Assembly: GCA_044368415.1 (NCBI GenBank)
Contig: JBIPLJ010000003.1
Location: 1 to 64,000 of the forward strand
DNA from: UBA4615 sp044368415
Lineage (GTDB): Bacteria > Pseudomonadota > Gammaproteobacteria > Burkholderiales > Burkholderiaceae_E
Direction: 5' to 3'
Length of the DNA: 64,000 nucleotides
How positions within the stretch are numbered: the first letter of the stretch is position 1; each line of letters opens with the position of its first letter. The translations under genes were made by a program, and so were the position numbers. Shown here in pieces: positions 43,107 through 51,330 of this stretch. The notes under the pieces were generated by a model that worked only from the letters and a program-made list of their open reading frames with translations, was not told the origin of the DNA and did no database searches.

Positions 43107-43322
43107 TCAGTCGATCACGCGGACGGCCGACGCCTGCATGCCCTTCGGGCCCTTGCGCGGCGTGAACTCGACGCGCTGGCCGACGTCCAGGTTACGGAAG
43201 CCCGAGCCCTGGAGCTCCGAGAAGTGGACGAACAGCTCGGCGCCGTCGACGTCCGACTTGATAAAGCCGAAGCCTTTGTCGCTCATGAAGCGCTGGACGG
43301 TACCGGTTTGAGTGCCTGACAT
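43107..43322 (-). CDS. Cold-shock-domain protein (CspA family)
   Basis: A 71-residue single CSD protein, the usual size. It has RNP1 KGFGFI and RNP2 LFVHFSEL, plus the aromatic surface used to bind single-stranded RNA and DNA. It starts at ATG 43322 with AAAGG nine bases before; a longer reading upstream is not conserved. A promoter-like sequence at 43493-43520 would give a leader of about 160 bases, like the temperature-responsive 5' leaders of cspA genes. It acts as an RNA chaperone in the cytoplasm. It may or may not be induced by cold. Confidence 0.94.
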   Translation of the reverse strand: MSGTQTGTVQRFMSDKGFGFIKSDVDGAELFVHFSELQGSGFRNLDVGQRVEFTPRKGPKGMQASAVRVID

Positions 43323-43492
43323 AGTGTGTAGCCTTTCTGGAAACGTGACGAGATGGGGCTCGCGCCCCGGTGGGGGCATGCGCGACAAAGACGAACCACC
43401 GGGGGGATTCCAGAACGCCGGGTCCGCGTGGAGGCGGGGGCGCAGAAGAAACCGCGGAACTGCGGAGGGCTTCGAGGCAGATGCAAGGACGG

Positions 43493-43520
43493 ACTATACG
43501 CGCATATCGCCCCGACACAA
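43493..43520 (-). promoter_or_regulatory. Probable sigma-70 promoter of the cold-shock gene
   Basis: On the minus strand TTGTGT (43520-43515) and TATAGT (43498-43493) are 16 bases apart; five of six -10 bases match consensus. Transcription would start near 43486, leaving a leader of about 160 bases before ATG 43322. It is the clearest promoter seen in the window. Confidence 0.5.
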
Positions 43521-43592
43521 GTCGGTCACGCATCCGGATGTGTGGAAGGACGCACCGTGCCTGAGCGTGACGGTCGATTCCGGCGCATGACC

Positions 43593-43615
43593 GGCGGGTC
43601 GCTTCGCGACCCGCC
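43593..43615 (-). terminator. Hairpin after the PanE-like gene
   Basis: GGCGGGTCGC and GCGACCCGCC form a perfect 10-bp stem with a UUC loop, starting 14 bases past the PanE-like stop at 43629. It separates that gene from the cold-shock promoter. No U-run follows. Confidence 0.5.
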
Positions 43616-43628
43616 GCGCGCGGGGCGT

Positions 43629-44627
43629 TCAGGCGGATGGCACGAGGCCGCGCACGCGCCCGAAGAGCCGCGTCAGCCCGAGCAGTGCATCGATGTTCGG
43701 CGTGTCGACGCCGACCAGCCGCCCAATCTCCGACACCGAGCCGACCAGCGCATCGAGCTCGATCGGGCGACCCGCATCGACGTCTTGCAGCATCGAGGTG
43801 CGGACGGCCCCCAGCTTGCGGGTGATCACATGGCGCTCCTCGGGCGTCATCGCGATCCGCAGGCCGAGCGCATCGCCGATCGCACGCGCCTCGACCATCG
43901 CGTCGGACACGAAGCGGCGCAGCAGCGGCTCGTCGAGGATCCGGTCTATCGTGGCACCGGTGAGCGCCGAGACCGGGTTCATCGTCATGTTGCCCCAGAG
44001 CTTGAGCCATACGTCGAGCTCGATGCGAGGCGAGACCTCGACCTGCAGGCGGGCGGCCCGCAGCAGGTCGGCGACCGCCACGAGCCGCGGCGTGGACCCG
44101 CCCCCCGGCTCGCCGACGATGAACCGATCGCCGAACGCATGACGCACCACGCCCGGCTCCGGCATCGAGGCTGCCATGTGCACGACGCAGCCCACGACGC
44201 GCTCGGGCGGCACCGCGTGCGACAGCGACCCATCAGCGTCGGTGGCCTCGAGCCGCGTGCCGTGCCAGCGCTCGCCGAGCCCGTGGAAGAACCACCAGGG
44301 CACGCCGTTCATCGCCGACAGCACCACCGTCCGCGACCCGAGCAGCGGCGCGATGCTCGCCGGGATCGAGGGCAGCGCCGTGGCCTTGACGGCGAGCACC
44401 ACGAGGTCCTGCGGGCCGAGCTCGGCAGGCGAGTCGCTCGCCGCGATCGAGACCGCGCGACCGCGCTCGGGGTCCGCGGCGTCGCGCAGCACCAGGCCGT
44501 TGCGGCGCACCGCCGCGAGCGTCGCGCCGCGGGCGAGCGCCGATACGGGCATGCCGCCCTCCACGAGGCGGTGGGCGAGAAATCCGCCGATGGCGCCGAG
44601 TCCGACGATGCAGGTCTTCATGGTCAT
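43629..44627 (-). CDS. Ketopantoate reductase family protein (PanE/ApbA type)
   Basis: The 332-residue protein starts MTMKTCIVGLGAIGGFLAHR, with the NADP-binding GLGAIGG. It has LVVLAVKATALPSIPASIAP and the catalytic-Lys region WLKLWGNMTMNPVSALTGAT (Lys then Asn as in PanE). The C-terminal helical domain includes MLQDVDAGRPIELDALVGSV, which matches the family's conserved S-M-x-x-D-x-x-x-G-R-x-x-E-x-D motif. It reduces 2-oxo acids such as ketopantoate with NADPH. Many paralogues act on other oxo-acids, so it is not named panE. ATG 44627 or 44621 are both possible. It stands alone on the minus strand. Confidence 0.87.
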   Translation of the reverse strand: MTMKTCIVGLGAIGGFLAHRLVEGGMPVSALARGATLAAVRRNGLVLRDAADPERGRAVSIAASDSPAELGPQDLVVLAVKATALPSIPASIAPLLGSRTVVLSAMNGVPWWFFHGLGERWHGTRLEATDADGSLSHAVPPERVVGCVVHMAASMPEPGVVRHAFGDRFIVGEPGGGSTPRLVAVADLLRAARLQVEVSPRIELDVWLKLWGNMTMNPVSALTGATIDRILDEPLLRRFVSDAMVEARAIGDALGLRIAMTPEERHVITRKLGAVRTSMLQDVDAGRPIELDALVGSVSEIGRLVGVDTPNIDALLGLTRLFGRVRGLVPSA

Positions 44628-45088
44628 ACCGGGAAGAGAACGTTGATGTGGCCCCTGCCGGAGCGCGGGAAGCACGGGGGGTGACGATCTCGACCGGCTT
44701 GTCGTCCGTGGCGTTGACAAGACAACAACCCGCATCGTCAATGCCTCGCCGCGGGCTTCTCGCGCGGCGCCGCAATTGTCACCGATTTGGTTGACATGCC
44801 AACGTATCGGGTGGCCTTCGAACGGGCGTCGAGCGCACCGCGGAGGATGATGAATGAAGCAGGTGAGCCCTGCCCTCGGCAGACAGGAAGGCTCGGGTGC
44901 GGCGAGGCGATCGGCGAGGAGGCGCTCGCCGGGCTGTACGAGCTGCTGCCGCGGCTCGCCGAGCGGCTCGAGGCGGGTGTCGCCGCCCCCACCGCCGTGG
45001 CCGCGCCGCGCCGGACCGCGAAGGCCGGCGCACCGGTGCCGCGGCGCGGTCGCCGGGCACAGGCTTAGGCGGCCGCCCGGCGCGCCGC
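44628..45088. other. Intergenic region with a weak plus-strand ORF
   Basis: These 461 bases lie between the xerD stop and the PanE-like start. A plus-strand frame (about 44787-45068) ends in EEALAGLYELLPRLAERLEA and a Lys/Arg-rich tail. It looks helical and coding-like but has no recognised family. A TTGACA at 44714 lacks a convincing -10 partner. No RNA gene was recognised. Confidence 0.3.
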
Positions 45089-46042
45089 TCAGCCCCGCGG
45101 ATGATGCGCCGCGTGCAGCGTCTTCAGCCGCTCGCGCGCGATGTGTGTGTAGATCTGTGTGGTCGAGATGTCGGCGTGCCCGAGCAGCAGCTGCACCACG
45201 CGCAGGTCGGCCCCGTGGTTGAGCAGGTGGGTGGCGAACGCATGGCGCAGCGTGTGCGGCGACAGCGGCGCATCGACGCAGGCGACGCGGGCATGGCGCT
45301 TGATCAGCGTCCAGAACATCTGCCGCGTCATCGGCGCGGCGCGGCCGGTCACGAACAGCGCGTCGGCCCGACGGCCGCCGAGCAGCGCACCGCGCCCCTC
45401 GGCGAGCCAGCGCTCGATCCAGTACCGGGCCTCCTCGCCCAGCGGCACCAGCCGCTCCTTGTCGCCCTTGCCGATCACCCGCAGCACGCCGTCGACCAGC
45501 CCCACCTCGACCGTCCTCAGGCCCACCAACTCCGACACGCGCAGCCCGGTCGCGTAGAGCGTCTCGAGCATCGCGCGGTCGCGCAGCCCCAGGGGCGTGT
45601 CGACGTCGGGCGCGCCGAGGAGCGCATCGACCTGTGCCTCGGACAGGGTCGTCGGGAAACGCGGCGGGCGACGGGCCGAGCCGAGGCGCAGCGTCGGGTC
45701 GTCGGCGCGACGCCGCTCTCGCAGCAGCCACCGGTAGAAGCGCCTGAACACGGCCAGCCGGCGGTTCGCGCTGCTGGGGCGTGAGCCCGCGTGCGCAGCA
45801 GCGACATAGCCCTGCAGGTCGACCTCGCCAGCCGCCAGCAGCGTGACGCCGCGGCCCGCCAGCCACTGCGCGAGCCGCGCGAGGTCGCCGTGGTAGGCGT
45901 CGCGCGTGTTGACCGACAGCCCGTCCTCGAGCCACAGCGCGTCGACGAAGGCGCGCACCGCATCCCGGTCGGCCGCGTCCGGCGGCACCGCGGCCCCGGG
46001 GCCGGGGCCGGCCGCTGCCCGGTTGCTGGGGTGGCGGGTCAT
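45089..46042 (-). CDS. xerD: Site-specific tyrosine recombinase XerD
   Basis: A 317-residue tyrosine recombinase that, with XerC, resolves chromosome dimers at dif during division. The N-terminal core-binding domain (about 25-115) is followed by the catalytic domain. Residues are all present: Arg168 (TGLRVSEL), Lys192 (GKGDKERLV), His263 and Arg266 (HTLRHAFATHLL), His289 (LLGHADIS) and Tyr298 (TQIYTH). The ATG overlaps the queG stop by ATGA, so translation is coupled. The frame is open further upstream over queG, but that is not coding for this protein. Confidence 0.93.
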   Translation of the reverse strand: MTRHPSNRAAAGPGPGAAVPPDAADRDAVRAFVDALWLEDGLSVNTRDAYHGDLARLAQWLAGRGVTLLAAGEVDLQGYVAAAHAGSRPSSANRRLAVFRRFYRWLLRERRRADDPTLRLGSARRPPRFPTTLSEAQVDALLGAPDVDTPLGLRDRAMLETLYATGLRVSELVGLRTVEVGLVDGVLRVIGKGDKERLVPLGEEARYWIERWLAEGRGALLGGRRADALFVTGRAAPMTRQMFWTLIKRHARVACVDAPLSPHTLRHAFATHLLNHGADLRVVQLLLGHADISTTQIYTHIARERLKTLHAAHHPRG

Positions 46043-47175
46043 GGTGTCGGCGCCGCAGGCGCAGGCGCCGGAGAGGCCGGCCCCAGAAGCGCCGACGCCG
46101 CGGCGGCCGGCGCCTCGCCGTGCCGGTCCAGTGCCCAGCGCACATGCTCGGCGACCAGCTCCGACGCATCGTGCTCTCTGGCGCGCAGTGCGGCCACGAC
46201 CGCGGCAGAGCGCGGTGCGTTGCCCAGGGCGACCGCGAGGTTGCGCAGCCAGCGCTCGTGGCCGATGCGGCGGATCGCCGAGCCCTCGAAGCGGGCCTCG
46301 AAGTCCGCCCGATCCCATGCAAACAGCTCGACGAGCGATGCCGCATCGAGCCGGTTTCGGCTCGCGAAGTCGGGCAGCGACGCGGTGGCGGCGTACTTGT
46401 TCCACGGGCAGGCGAGCTGACAGTCGTCGCAGCCGTAGACCCGGTTGCCGACCGCCTCGCGCAGCGCCACCGGGATCGCGCCGTTCGCCTCGATGGTGAG
46501 GTACGAGATGCAGCGCCGCGCATCGAGCCGGTAGGGGGCGACGATCGCCCGCGTCGGGCAGGCCTCGATGCAGGCGGTGCAGCGCCCGCAGTGTTCGTCG
46601 ACCGGGGCGCCCACTGGCAGCGGCAGGTCGGTGTAGAGGGTGCCCAGGAAACGCATCGAGCCGCCGTCGCGCGCCAGCAGCAGGGTGTGCTTGCCGCGCC
46701 AGCCGAGCCCGGCACGCCGCGCCAGCTCCACCTCCATGACGGGCGCCGAGTCGCAGAAGGCCCGCCAGCCGAACGGCCCGATCGCCTCCTGCAGCCGCTG
46801 CGCGAGCCGGGCCAGCCGGGCGCGCACCACCTTGTGGTAGTCGCGGCCCAGCGCGTAGCGCGATACGTAGGCTCGCTCGCCGTCGGCCAGCGTCTCCCAG
46901 GCACGATCGAGCCACTGCGGGTCTTCGGGCGCGTAGTCGATGCCGACCATCACCGCCCGCACCGTGCCCGGCAACAGCGCGTCGGGCCGCGCGCGAAGCG
47001 CGGCGTGGCGGGCCATATAATCCATCTCGCCGTGGAAACCGGCGTCGAGCCAGCGTGCGAGGCCCTCGGCCGCGGCGGACAGCTCGACGTCGGCGACGCC
47101 GAACGACGCGAAGCCGAGCTCCCGGGCCCAGTCGCGCAGCCGTTCCGTCCAGTCGTACAGGGTCGCTTCGTCCAT
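46039..47175 (-). CDS. queG: Epoxyqueuosine reductase QueG
   Basis: A 378-residue cobalamin-dependent iron-sulfur enzyme that makes the last step of queuosine in tRNA. It has the N-terminal ARELGFASFGVADVELSAAA, ISYLTIEANGAI, and two [4Fe-4S] sites: CGRCTACIEACP then CDDCQLACPW. A C-terminal helical HEAT-like repeat part follows. The Ala/Pro-rich last 30 residues look like a species-specific tail. It diverges from the second SPINDLY gene and from tsaE, an arrangement common in Burkholderiales, where queG lies next to tsaE. It is followed and overlapped by xerD. Confidence 0.95.
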   Translation of the reverse strand: MDEATLYDWTERLRDWARELGFASFGVADVELSAAAEGLARWLDAGFHGEMDYMARHAALRARPDALLPGTVRAVMVGIDYAPEDPQWLDRAWETLADGERAYVSRYALGRDYHKVVRARLARLAQRLQEAIGPFGWRAFCDSAPVMEVELARRAGLGWRGKHTLLLARDGGSMRFLGTLYTDLPLPVGAPVDEHCGRCTACIEACPTRAIVAPYRLDARRCISYLTIEANGAIPVALREAVGNRVYGCDDCQLACPWNKYAATASLPDFASRNRLDAASLVELFAWDRADFEARFEGSAIRRIGHERWLRNLAVALGNAPRSAAVVAALRAREHDASELVAEHVRWALDRHGEAPAAAASALLGPASPAPAPAAPTP

Positions 47176-47249
47176 CCGCCATTGTAGGAACAGAAGCGCA
47201 CCTCAAGCCCTGCCGCGCTTCCGATCCGCCCCGAGCCTTCAGCGACCGC

Positions 47250-49184
47250 ATGCAGCCCACGCCCGACCGCTCCCCTGCTCCGAAGCCGGCCGCCGACCCC
47301 GTGGCGGCCGCCCTGCGCCCGATCCTGGAACGCGCGATCGCGCTGCACAAGGCCGGCCGGCTGATCGAGGCGCGGGCCGTCTACGAGGCGATCCTCGCCT
47401 CCCAGCCCCGCCAGTTCGACGCGCTGAACAATCTTGGCGTGCTATGCAAGGCGCTGCACGACCACCGCCGCGCGCTCGAGCTTTTCGACCGAGCCGCCGC
47501 GGTCGACCCCGGCGTGGCCTCGCTGCACGTGAACCGCGGCAACCTGCTGGCGATGACGAAGCGGTACGAGGAGGCCCTGGCGAGCTACGACCGCGCCCTC
47601 GCCGTCAGCCCGGCCCACGCCGAGGCGCATTACGCGCGCGGCTGCGTCGAGAAAGACCGTGAGCGCTACGACGCGGCGCTGCAGTGCTTCAGCCGCGCGC
47701 TCGCTCTGAACCCGCGCCACCCCGACGCGCACTACGAGCGCGGCATGGTGCTGCAGGGCATGCAGCGGCTCGATGAGGCGATCGATGCCTTCGGCGAGAC
47801 GCTGCGCATCAACCCGGTCTACCCGTTCGCCAAGGGCTCGCTGCTGCACGCCAAGATGCTGGCCTGCGACTGGGCGGGGCTCGACGCGCTCGACCGCTCG
47901 CTACGCGCCGACGTGGCGGCCGCGCGCCGGGCCGCGCGTCCCTTCGGCTACCAGGGCTTGTGCGACGACGAGGCGAGCCTGCGCCGTTGCGCCGAGATCT
48001 TCACCGCGAGCCGCTTTCCGCGAACCGAGGTCGGCTTCCCGCGGCGCCTGCCCGGTGCGGGGCCGAAGCTGCGGATCGGCTACGTCTGTGGCGAGTTCCG
48101 CGAGCAGGCCACCTCGATCCTGATGGCCGAGGCCTGGGAGCTGCACGACCGCGACGCCTTCGAGCTGCATGCGTTCGACGCTGGCTGGAGCGACGCCAGC
48201 CCGCGGCGCGCGCGCATCGAGCGCTCGTTCGACCGGCTCACCGACATCTCCCGCAAGTCGGACCTCGATGCCGCGCGTCTCGTGCACGAGAGCGGCATCG
48301 ACGTGCTGGTCGACATGAACGGCTTCTTCGGGCGCGGCCGCCAGGGCGTGTTCGCGATGTGCCCGGCGCCGATCCAGGTCACCTATCCCGGCTTTCCCGG
48401 CACCAGCGGCGCCGACTACATGGACTACCTGATCGCCGACCCGAACGTCGTGCCCGACGCGAGCCGGAAACACTACCGCGAGCAGGTCGTGCGGCTGCCG
48501 CACTGCTACCAAGCGAACGACCGCAAGCGGCCGATGGCCGAGCGCGTGCTCACGCGTGTGGAGCTCGGGCTGCCGGCGGGCGCCTTCGTCTTCTGCTGCT
48601 TCAACAACTCCTACAAGATCACGCCCGCCACGTTCGCCTCGTGGATGCGGATCCTGCAGGCGGTCGAGGGCAGCGTGCTGTGGCTGCGGGATGCGAACCC
48701 GGTGGCGGTCGCCAACCTGCGTCGCGAGGCCGAACGGCGCGGCGTGAGCGGCGCTCGGCTGGTCTTCGCGCCGATCGTCCAGCCCCCCGAGCACCTGTCG
48801 CGGCACAGCGCAGCCGACCTGGTGCTCGACACGCTGCCGTACAACGCGCACACCACCGCGAGCGACGCGCTCTGGTCGGGCGTGCCGGTCGTGACGCTCG
48901 AGGGCAGCACCTTCCCCGGGCGCGTGGCCGCGAGCCTGCTGAAGGCCGTCGGCCTGCCCGGCTTGGTCACGCACTCGGTGGCCGACTACGAGGCGCTCGC
49001 CGTCGGGCTCGCCCGTCATCCCGGACGGCTGGCCGACGCGAAGGCCACGCTCGTGCGCAACCGGCGCACTGCACCGCTGTTCGACACGCCGCGCACCGTC
49101 GCACACCTCGAGGCCGCCTACCGCGCGATGGTCGCGCGGGCGCGCGCCGGACTGCCGCCGGCCGCGATCGACATCGCACCCTGA
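47250..49184 (+). CDS. Second TPR/SPINDLY-type glycosyltransferase with altered active-site motif
   Basis: The 644-residue protein has about five TPRs (35-230), then a GT41-like domain from LRIGYVCGEFREQATSILM. The usual active-site sequence is D-F-x-x-H-P-x-x-H-L; here it is E-F-R-E-Q-A-T-S-I-L, so the catalytic-base histidine is Gln286. The other landmarks remain: Lys456 in NNSYKITP and NAHTTASDALWSG. The first paralogue (153-2741) keeps the His. Either another residue acts as base, or it is a non-enzymatic or different-substrate subfamily. It lies between queG and tsaE, and starts 13 bases before tsaE ends it in tandem. Confidence 0.82.
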   Translation: MQPTPDRSPAPKPAADPVAAALRPILERAIALHKAGRLIEARAVYEAILASQPRQFDALNNLGVLCKALHDHRRALELFDRAAAVDPGVASLHVNRGNLLAMTKRYEEALASYDRALAVSPAHAEAHYARGCVEKDRERYDAALQCFSRALALNPRHPDAHYERGMVLQGMQRLDEAIDAFGETLRINPVYPFAKGSLLHAKMLACDWAGLDALDRSLRADVAAARRAARPFGYQGLCDDEASLRRCAEIFTASRFPRTEVGFPRRLPGAGPKLRIGYVCGEFREQATSILMAEAWELHDRDAFELHAFDAGWSDASPRRARIERSFDRLTDISRKSDLDAARLVHESGIDVLVDMNGFFGRGRQGVFAMCPAPIQVTYPGFPGTSGADYMDYLIADPNVVPDASRKHYREQVVRLPHCYQANDRKRPMAERVLTRVELGLPAGAFVFCCFNNSYKITPATFASWMRILQAVEGSVLWLRDANPVAVANLRREAERRGVSGARLVFAPIVQPPEHLSRHSAADLVLDTLPYNAHTTASDALWSGVPVVTLEGSTFPGRVAASLLKAVGLPGLVTHSVADYEALAVGLARHPGRLADAKATLVRNRRTAPLFDTPRTVAHLEAAYRAMVARARAGLPPAAIDIAP

Positions 49185-49197
49185 GCGCGCCGCGCCG

Positions 49198-49713
49198 ATG
49201 ACGCAGCCCGCTCCGGCCCGGCCGACCGCGACGCGCCGGCTCGAACTCCCCGACGAGGCCGCGACCGCCGCGTTCGCCGCCCGGCTCGCTGCCGCCCTCG
49301 GCCCGGGCACCGTGATCTGGCTATCGGGCGGGCTCGGTACCGGCAAGACGACGCTCGTGCGCGGCGTGCTGAGGGCGCTGGGCCACACCGGGAAAGTACG
49401 CAGCCCCACTTTTACGCTGCTCGAACCTTATAATCTGCCGAGATTTCCGGTCTATCACTTTGATTTCTATAGGTTCTCTTCGGCAAACGAGTGGCGTGAT
49501 GCGGGCTTCGACGAGTATTTCCGCGGTGACGGAGCCTGCTTGGTCGAATGGCCGGATCTGGCCGGCCCGGACCTGCCGCGGCCCGAGCTTGCGATCCGGC
49601 TCGGCTTCGCCCACGGCGACGCAGGCGGCACCGGTACCGCCCGGATGCTGGAGATCGACACATTCGGCGATGCGGGGCTGCGGTGTCTGAACGCGGCCGT
49701 CGGCGCTTCCTGA
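49198..49713 (+). CDS. tsaE: tRNA threonylcarbamoyladenosine biosynthesis ATPase TsaE
   Basis: A 171-residue ATPase that helps TsaB and TsaD make t6A37 in tRNA. It has P-loop GGLGTGKTT (44-52), VRSPTFTLLEPYNL and YHFDFYRF, then the family's LVEWPD. The last 30 residues are variable. Thirteen bases separate it from the upstream glycosyltransferase, and it overlaps the start of amiC by 31 bases. tsaE followed by amiC, mutL and miaA is the standard order in many proteobacteria. Confidence 0.94.
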   Translation: MTQPAPARPTATRRLELPDEAATAAFAARLAAALGPGTVIWLSGGLGTGKTTLVRGVLRALGHTGKVRSPTFTLLEPYNLPRFPVYHFDFYRFSSANEWRDAGFDEYFRGDGACLVEWPDLAGPDLPRPELAIRLGFAHGDAGGTGTARMLEIDTFGDAGLRCLNAAVGAS

Positions 49714-51221
49714 GCGCGGTCCCGGGGGCGCTGCTCGCACTCGACCTGCCGCTCGCGCACGGCGCGACGATCGTGGGGGTGCGGGTCTGGCCCGCGAAGG
49801 ACTACACGCGCGTCACGCTCGAGCTCGATGCGCCGCTGAAGGCCTCGCACTTCACAGTCGCAGACCCGCCCCGGCTGGTCGTCGACCTCGAGGGCGTCGA
49901 GATCGACGACCCGCTGCGCGACCTGGTGGCGAAGGTTCAGGCCAACGATCCGTACATCGCCACCGTGCGCGTCGGCCAGAACCGGCCCAGGGTCACACGC
50001 CTGGTGTTCGACCTGAAGGCGCCGGTCGCACCGCAGGTGTTCGCGCTGCCGCCGATCGCGGTCTACCGCCACCGGCTGGTCCTCGACCTGTATCCGATCG
50101 AGCCGCCCGATCCGCTCGCTCAGCTGATCGGCAGCGAGCGCAGCGCGGTGCGGAGCACGGAGGCGGCCGCCGGTGCCGGGGCGTCGATCGCACCGTCCCC
50201 GGAGGCGGCTGCGGCCTCGCCCGCATCGACGGCTTCGTCGCCCGATCGGCCGTCGGTCGCATGGTCCGCGTCGGCATCTGCCCCGGCGCCCGCCGCGTCG
50301 TCAGCAGCATCGGCGGCCGCGGCGAGCGGCACACCGTCCCTCGCCGCGGGCACTGGGCCCGTACCGCGGGTCGCCCCCGCACCGCCCCCCGCCCGCACTC
50401 TGCTCGGCGACGACCCGCTCGCCCCCCTCATCCGCGAGCGCGACGCCGCAGCGCGCGGCACGGGCGGCGCGCCGGCGGCCACGCGGACGGTCACCATCGC
50501 AATCGACCCGGGCCATGGCGGCGAGGACCCAGGCGCGGTCGGACGCTACGGCACGCTCGAGAAGGACGTGGTGCTCGCGGTCGCCTTCCGGCTGCGCGAG
50601 CGCATCAACGCCGAACGGAACATGCGCGCCTTCCTCACGCGCGATTCCGACTTCTTCGTGCCGCTGGCCACCCGTGTCTCGAAGGCGCGTGCAGTGCAGG
50701 CCGATCTCTTCGTGTCGGTGCACGCCGATGCGTTCGTGCTGCCCAACGCGCGCGGCTCGTCGGTATTTGTGCTGTCGGACCGGACCGCCTCGAGCGTCGG
50801 CGCGCGCTGGCTCGCAAGCCGCGAGAACCGCGCCGATCTGATCGGCGGAGTGAACCTGCCCAAGCGCAACCGCGAGGTTGCCAGCGTGCTGCTCGACCTG
50901 TCGACCACGGCACAGATCCGCGAGAGCAAACGGCTGGCCAGCGCCGTGCTCGGCGAGCTGCGCGGTATCGGCGACCTGCACAAACCCGGAGTGGAGCAGG
51001 CCGCGTTTGCGGTGCTGCGCGCACCCGACATCCCGTCGATCCTCGTCGAGACCGCGTTCATCAGCAATCCGGACGAAGAACGCAAGCTGCGCAGTCCGCG
51101 CTACCAGGCCCAGATCGCCGACGCGATCTTCGCCGGCATCCGAAACCACTTCCGCCGCAACCCGCCGCTGCCGCGCGGGCAGACGGCGCGCCTCGAGCCG
51201 ACCGCCCCGCGGCCGGCTTGA
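49683..51221 (+). CDS. amiC: N-acetylmuramoyl-L-alanine amidase (AmiC type)
   Basis: GTG 49683, inside the tsaE frame, gives a 512-residue protein with a twin-arginine signal (GRRRFLSAVPGALLALDLP). An AMIN domain (about 30-145, VRVWPAKDYTRVTLELDAPL) targets the septum. An Ala/Ser/Pro linker of over 100 residues (about 160-290) follows. The amidase-3 domain has IAIDPGHGGEDPGAVG, SVHADAF and VETAFISNPDEE, with the Zn ligands His, Glu, His and Glu. It splits the amide bond between MurNAc and the peptide so daughter cells separate. The linker is unusually long. Confidence 0.9.
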   Translation: MSERGRRRFLSAVPGALLALDLPLAHGATIVGVRVWPAKDYTRVTLELDAPLKASHFTVADPPRLVVDLEGVEIDDPLRDLVAKVQANDPYIATVRVGQNRPRVTRLVFDLKAPVAPQVFALPPIAVYRHRLVLDLYPIEPPDPLAQLIGSERSAVRSTEAAAGAGASIAPSPEAAAASPASTASSPDRPSVAWSASASAPAPAASSAASAAAASGTPSLAAGTGPVPRVAPAPPPARTLLGDDPLAPLIRERDAAARGTGGAPAATRTVTIAIDPGHGGEDPGAVGRYGTLEKDVVLAVAFRLRERINAERNMRAFLTRDSDFFVPLATRVSKARAVQADLFVSVHADAFVLPNARGSSVFVLSDRTASSVGARWLASRENRADLIGGVNLPKRNREVASVLLDLSTTAQIRESKRLASAVLGELRGIGDLHKPGVEQAAFAVLRAPDIPSILVETAFISNPDEERKLRSPRYQAQIADAIFAGIRNHFRRNPPLPRGQTARLEPTAPRPA

Positions 51222-51330
51222 CATCGCCCACCCGCACCACGTAACGTCGCGTCGTCGGGAATCAGGCTCCCGGCTCCCTAGACGGTGTCCCGTCCAAGCC
51301 CTGGCCATCCACTCATGGAGCCCGGCCCGC

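Noticed and set aside
44787..45068. Plus-strand ORF between PanE-like gene and xerD
   Set aside because: Coding-like helices are visible, but there is no clear start, and no family is recognised.
45089..47350. An apparent fusion of xerD with upstream sequence in one 753-codon frame
   Set aside because: The upstream half is out of frame with queG, which has iron-sulfur motifs. xerD has its own ATG at 46042 with an ATGA overlap.
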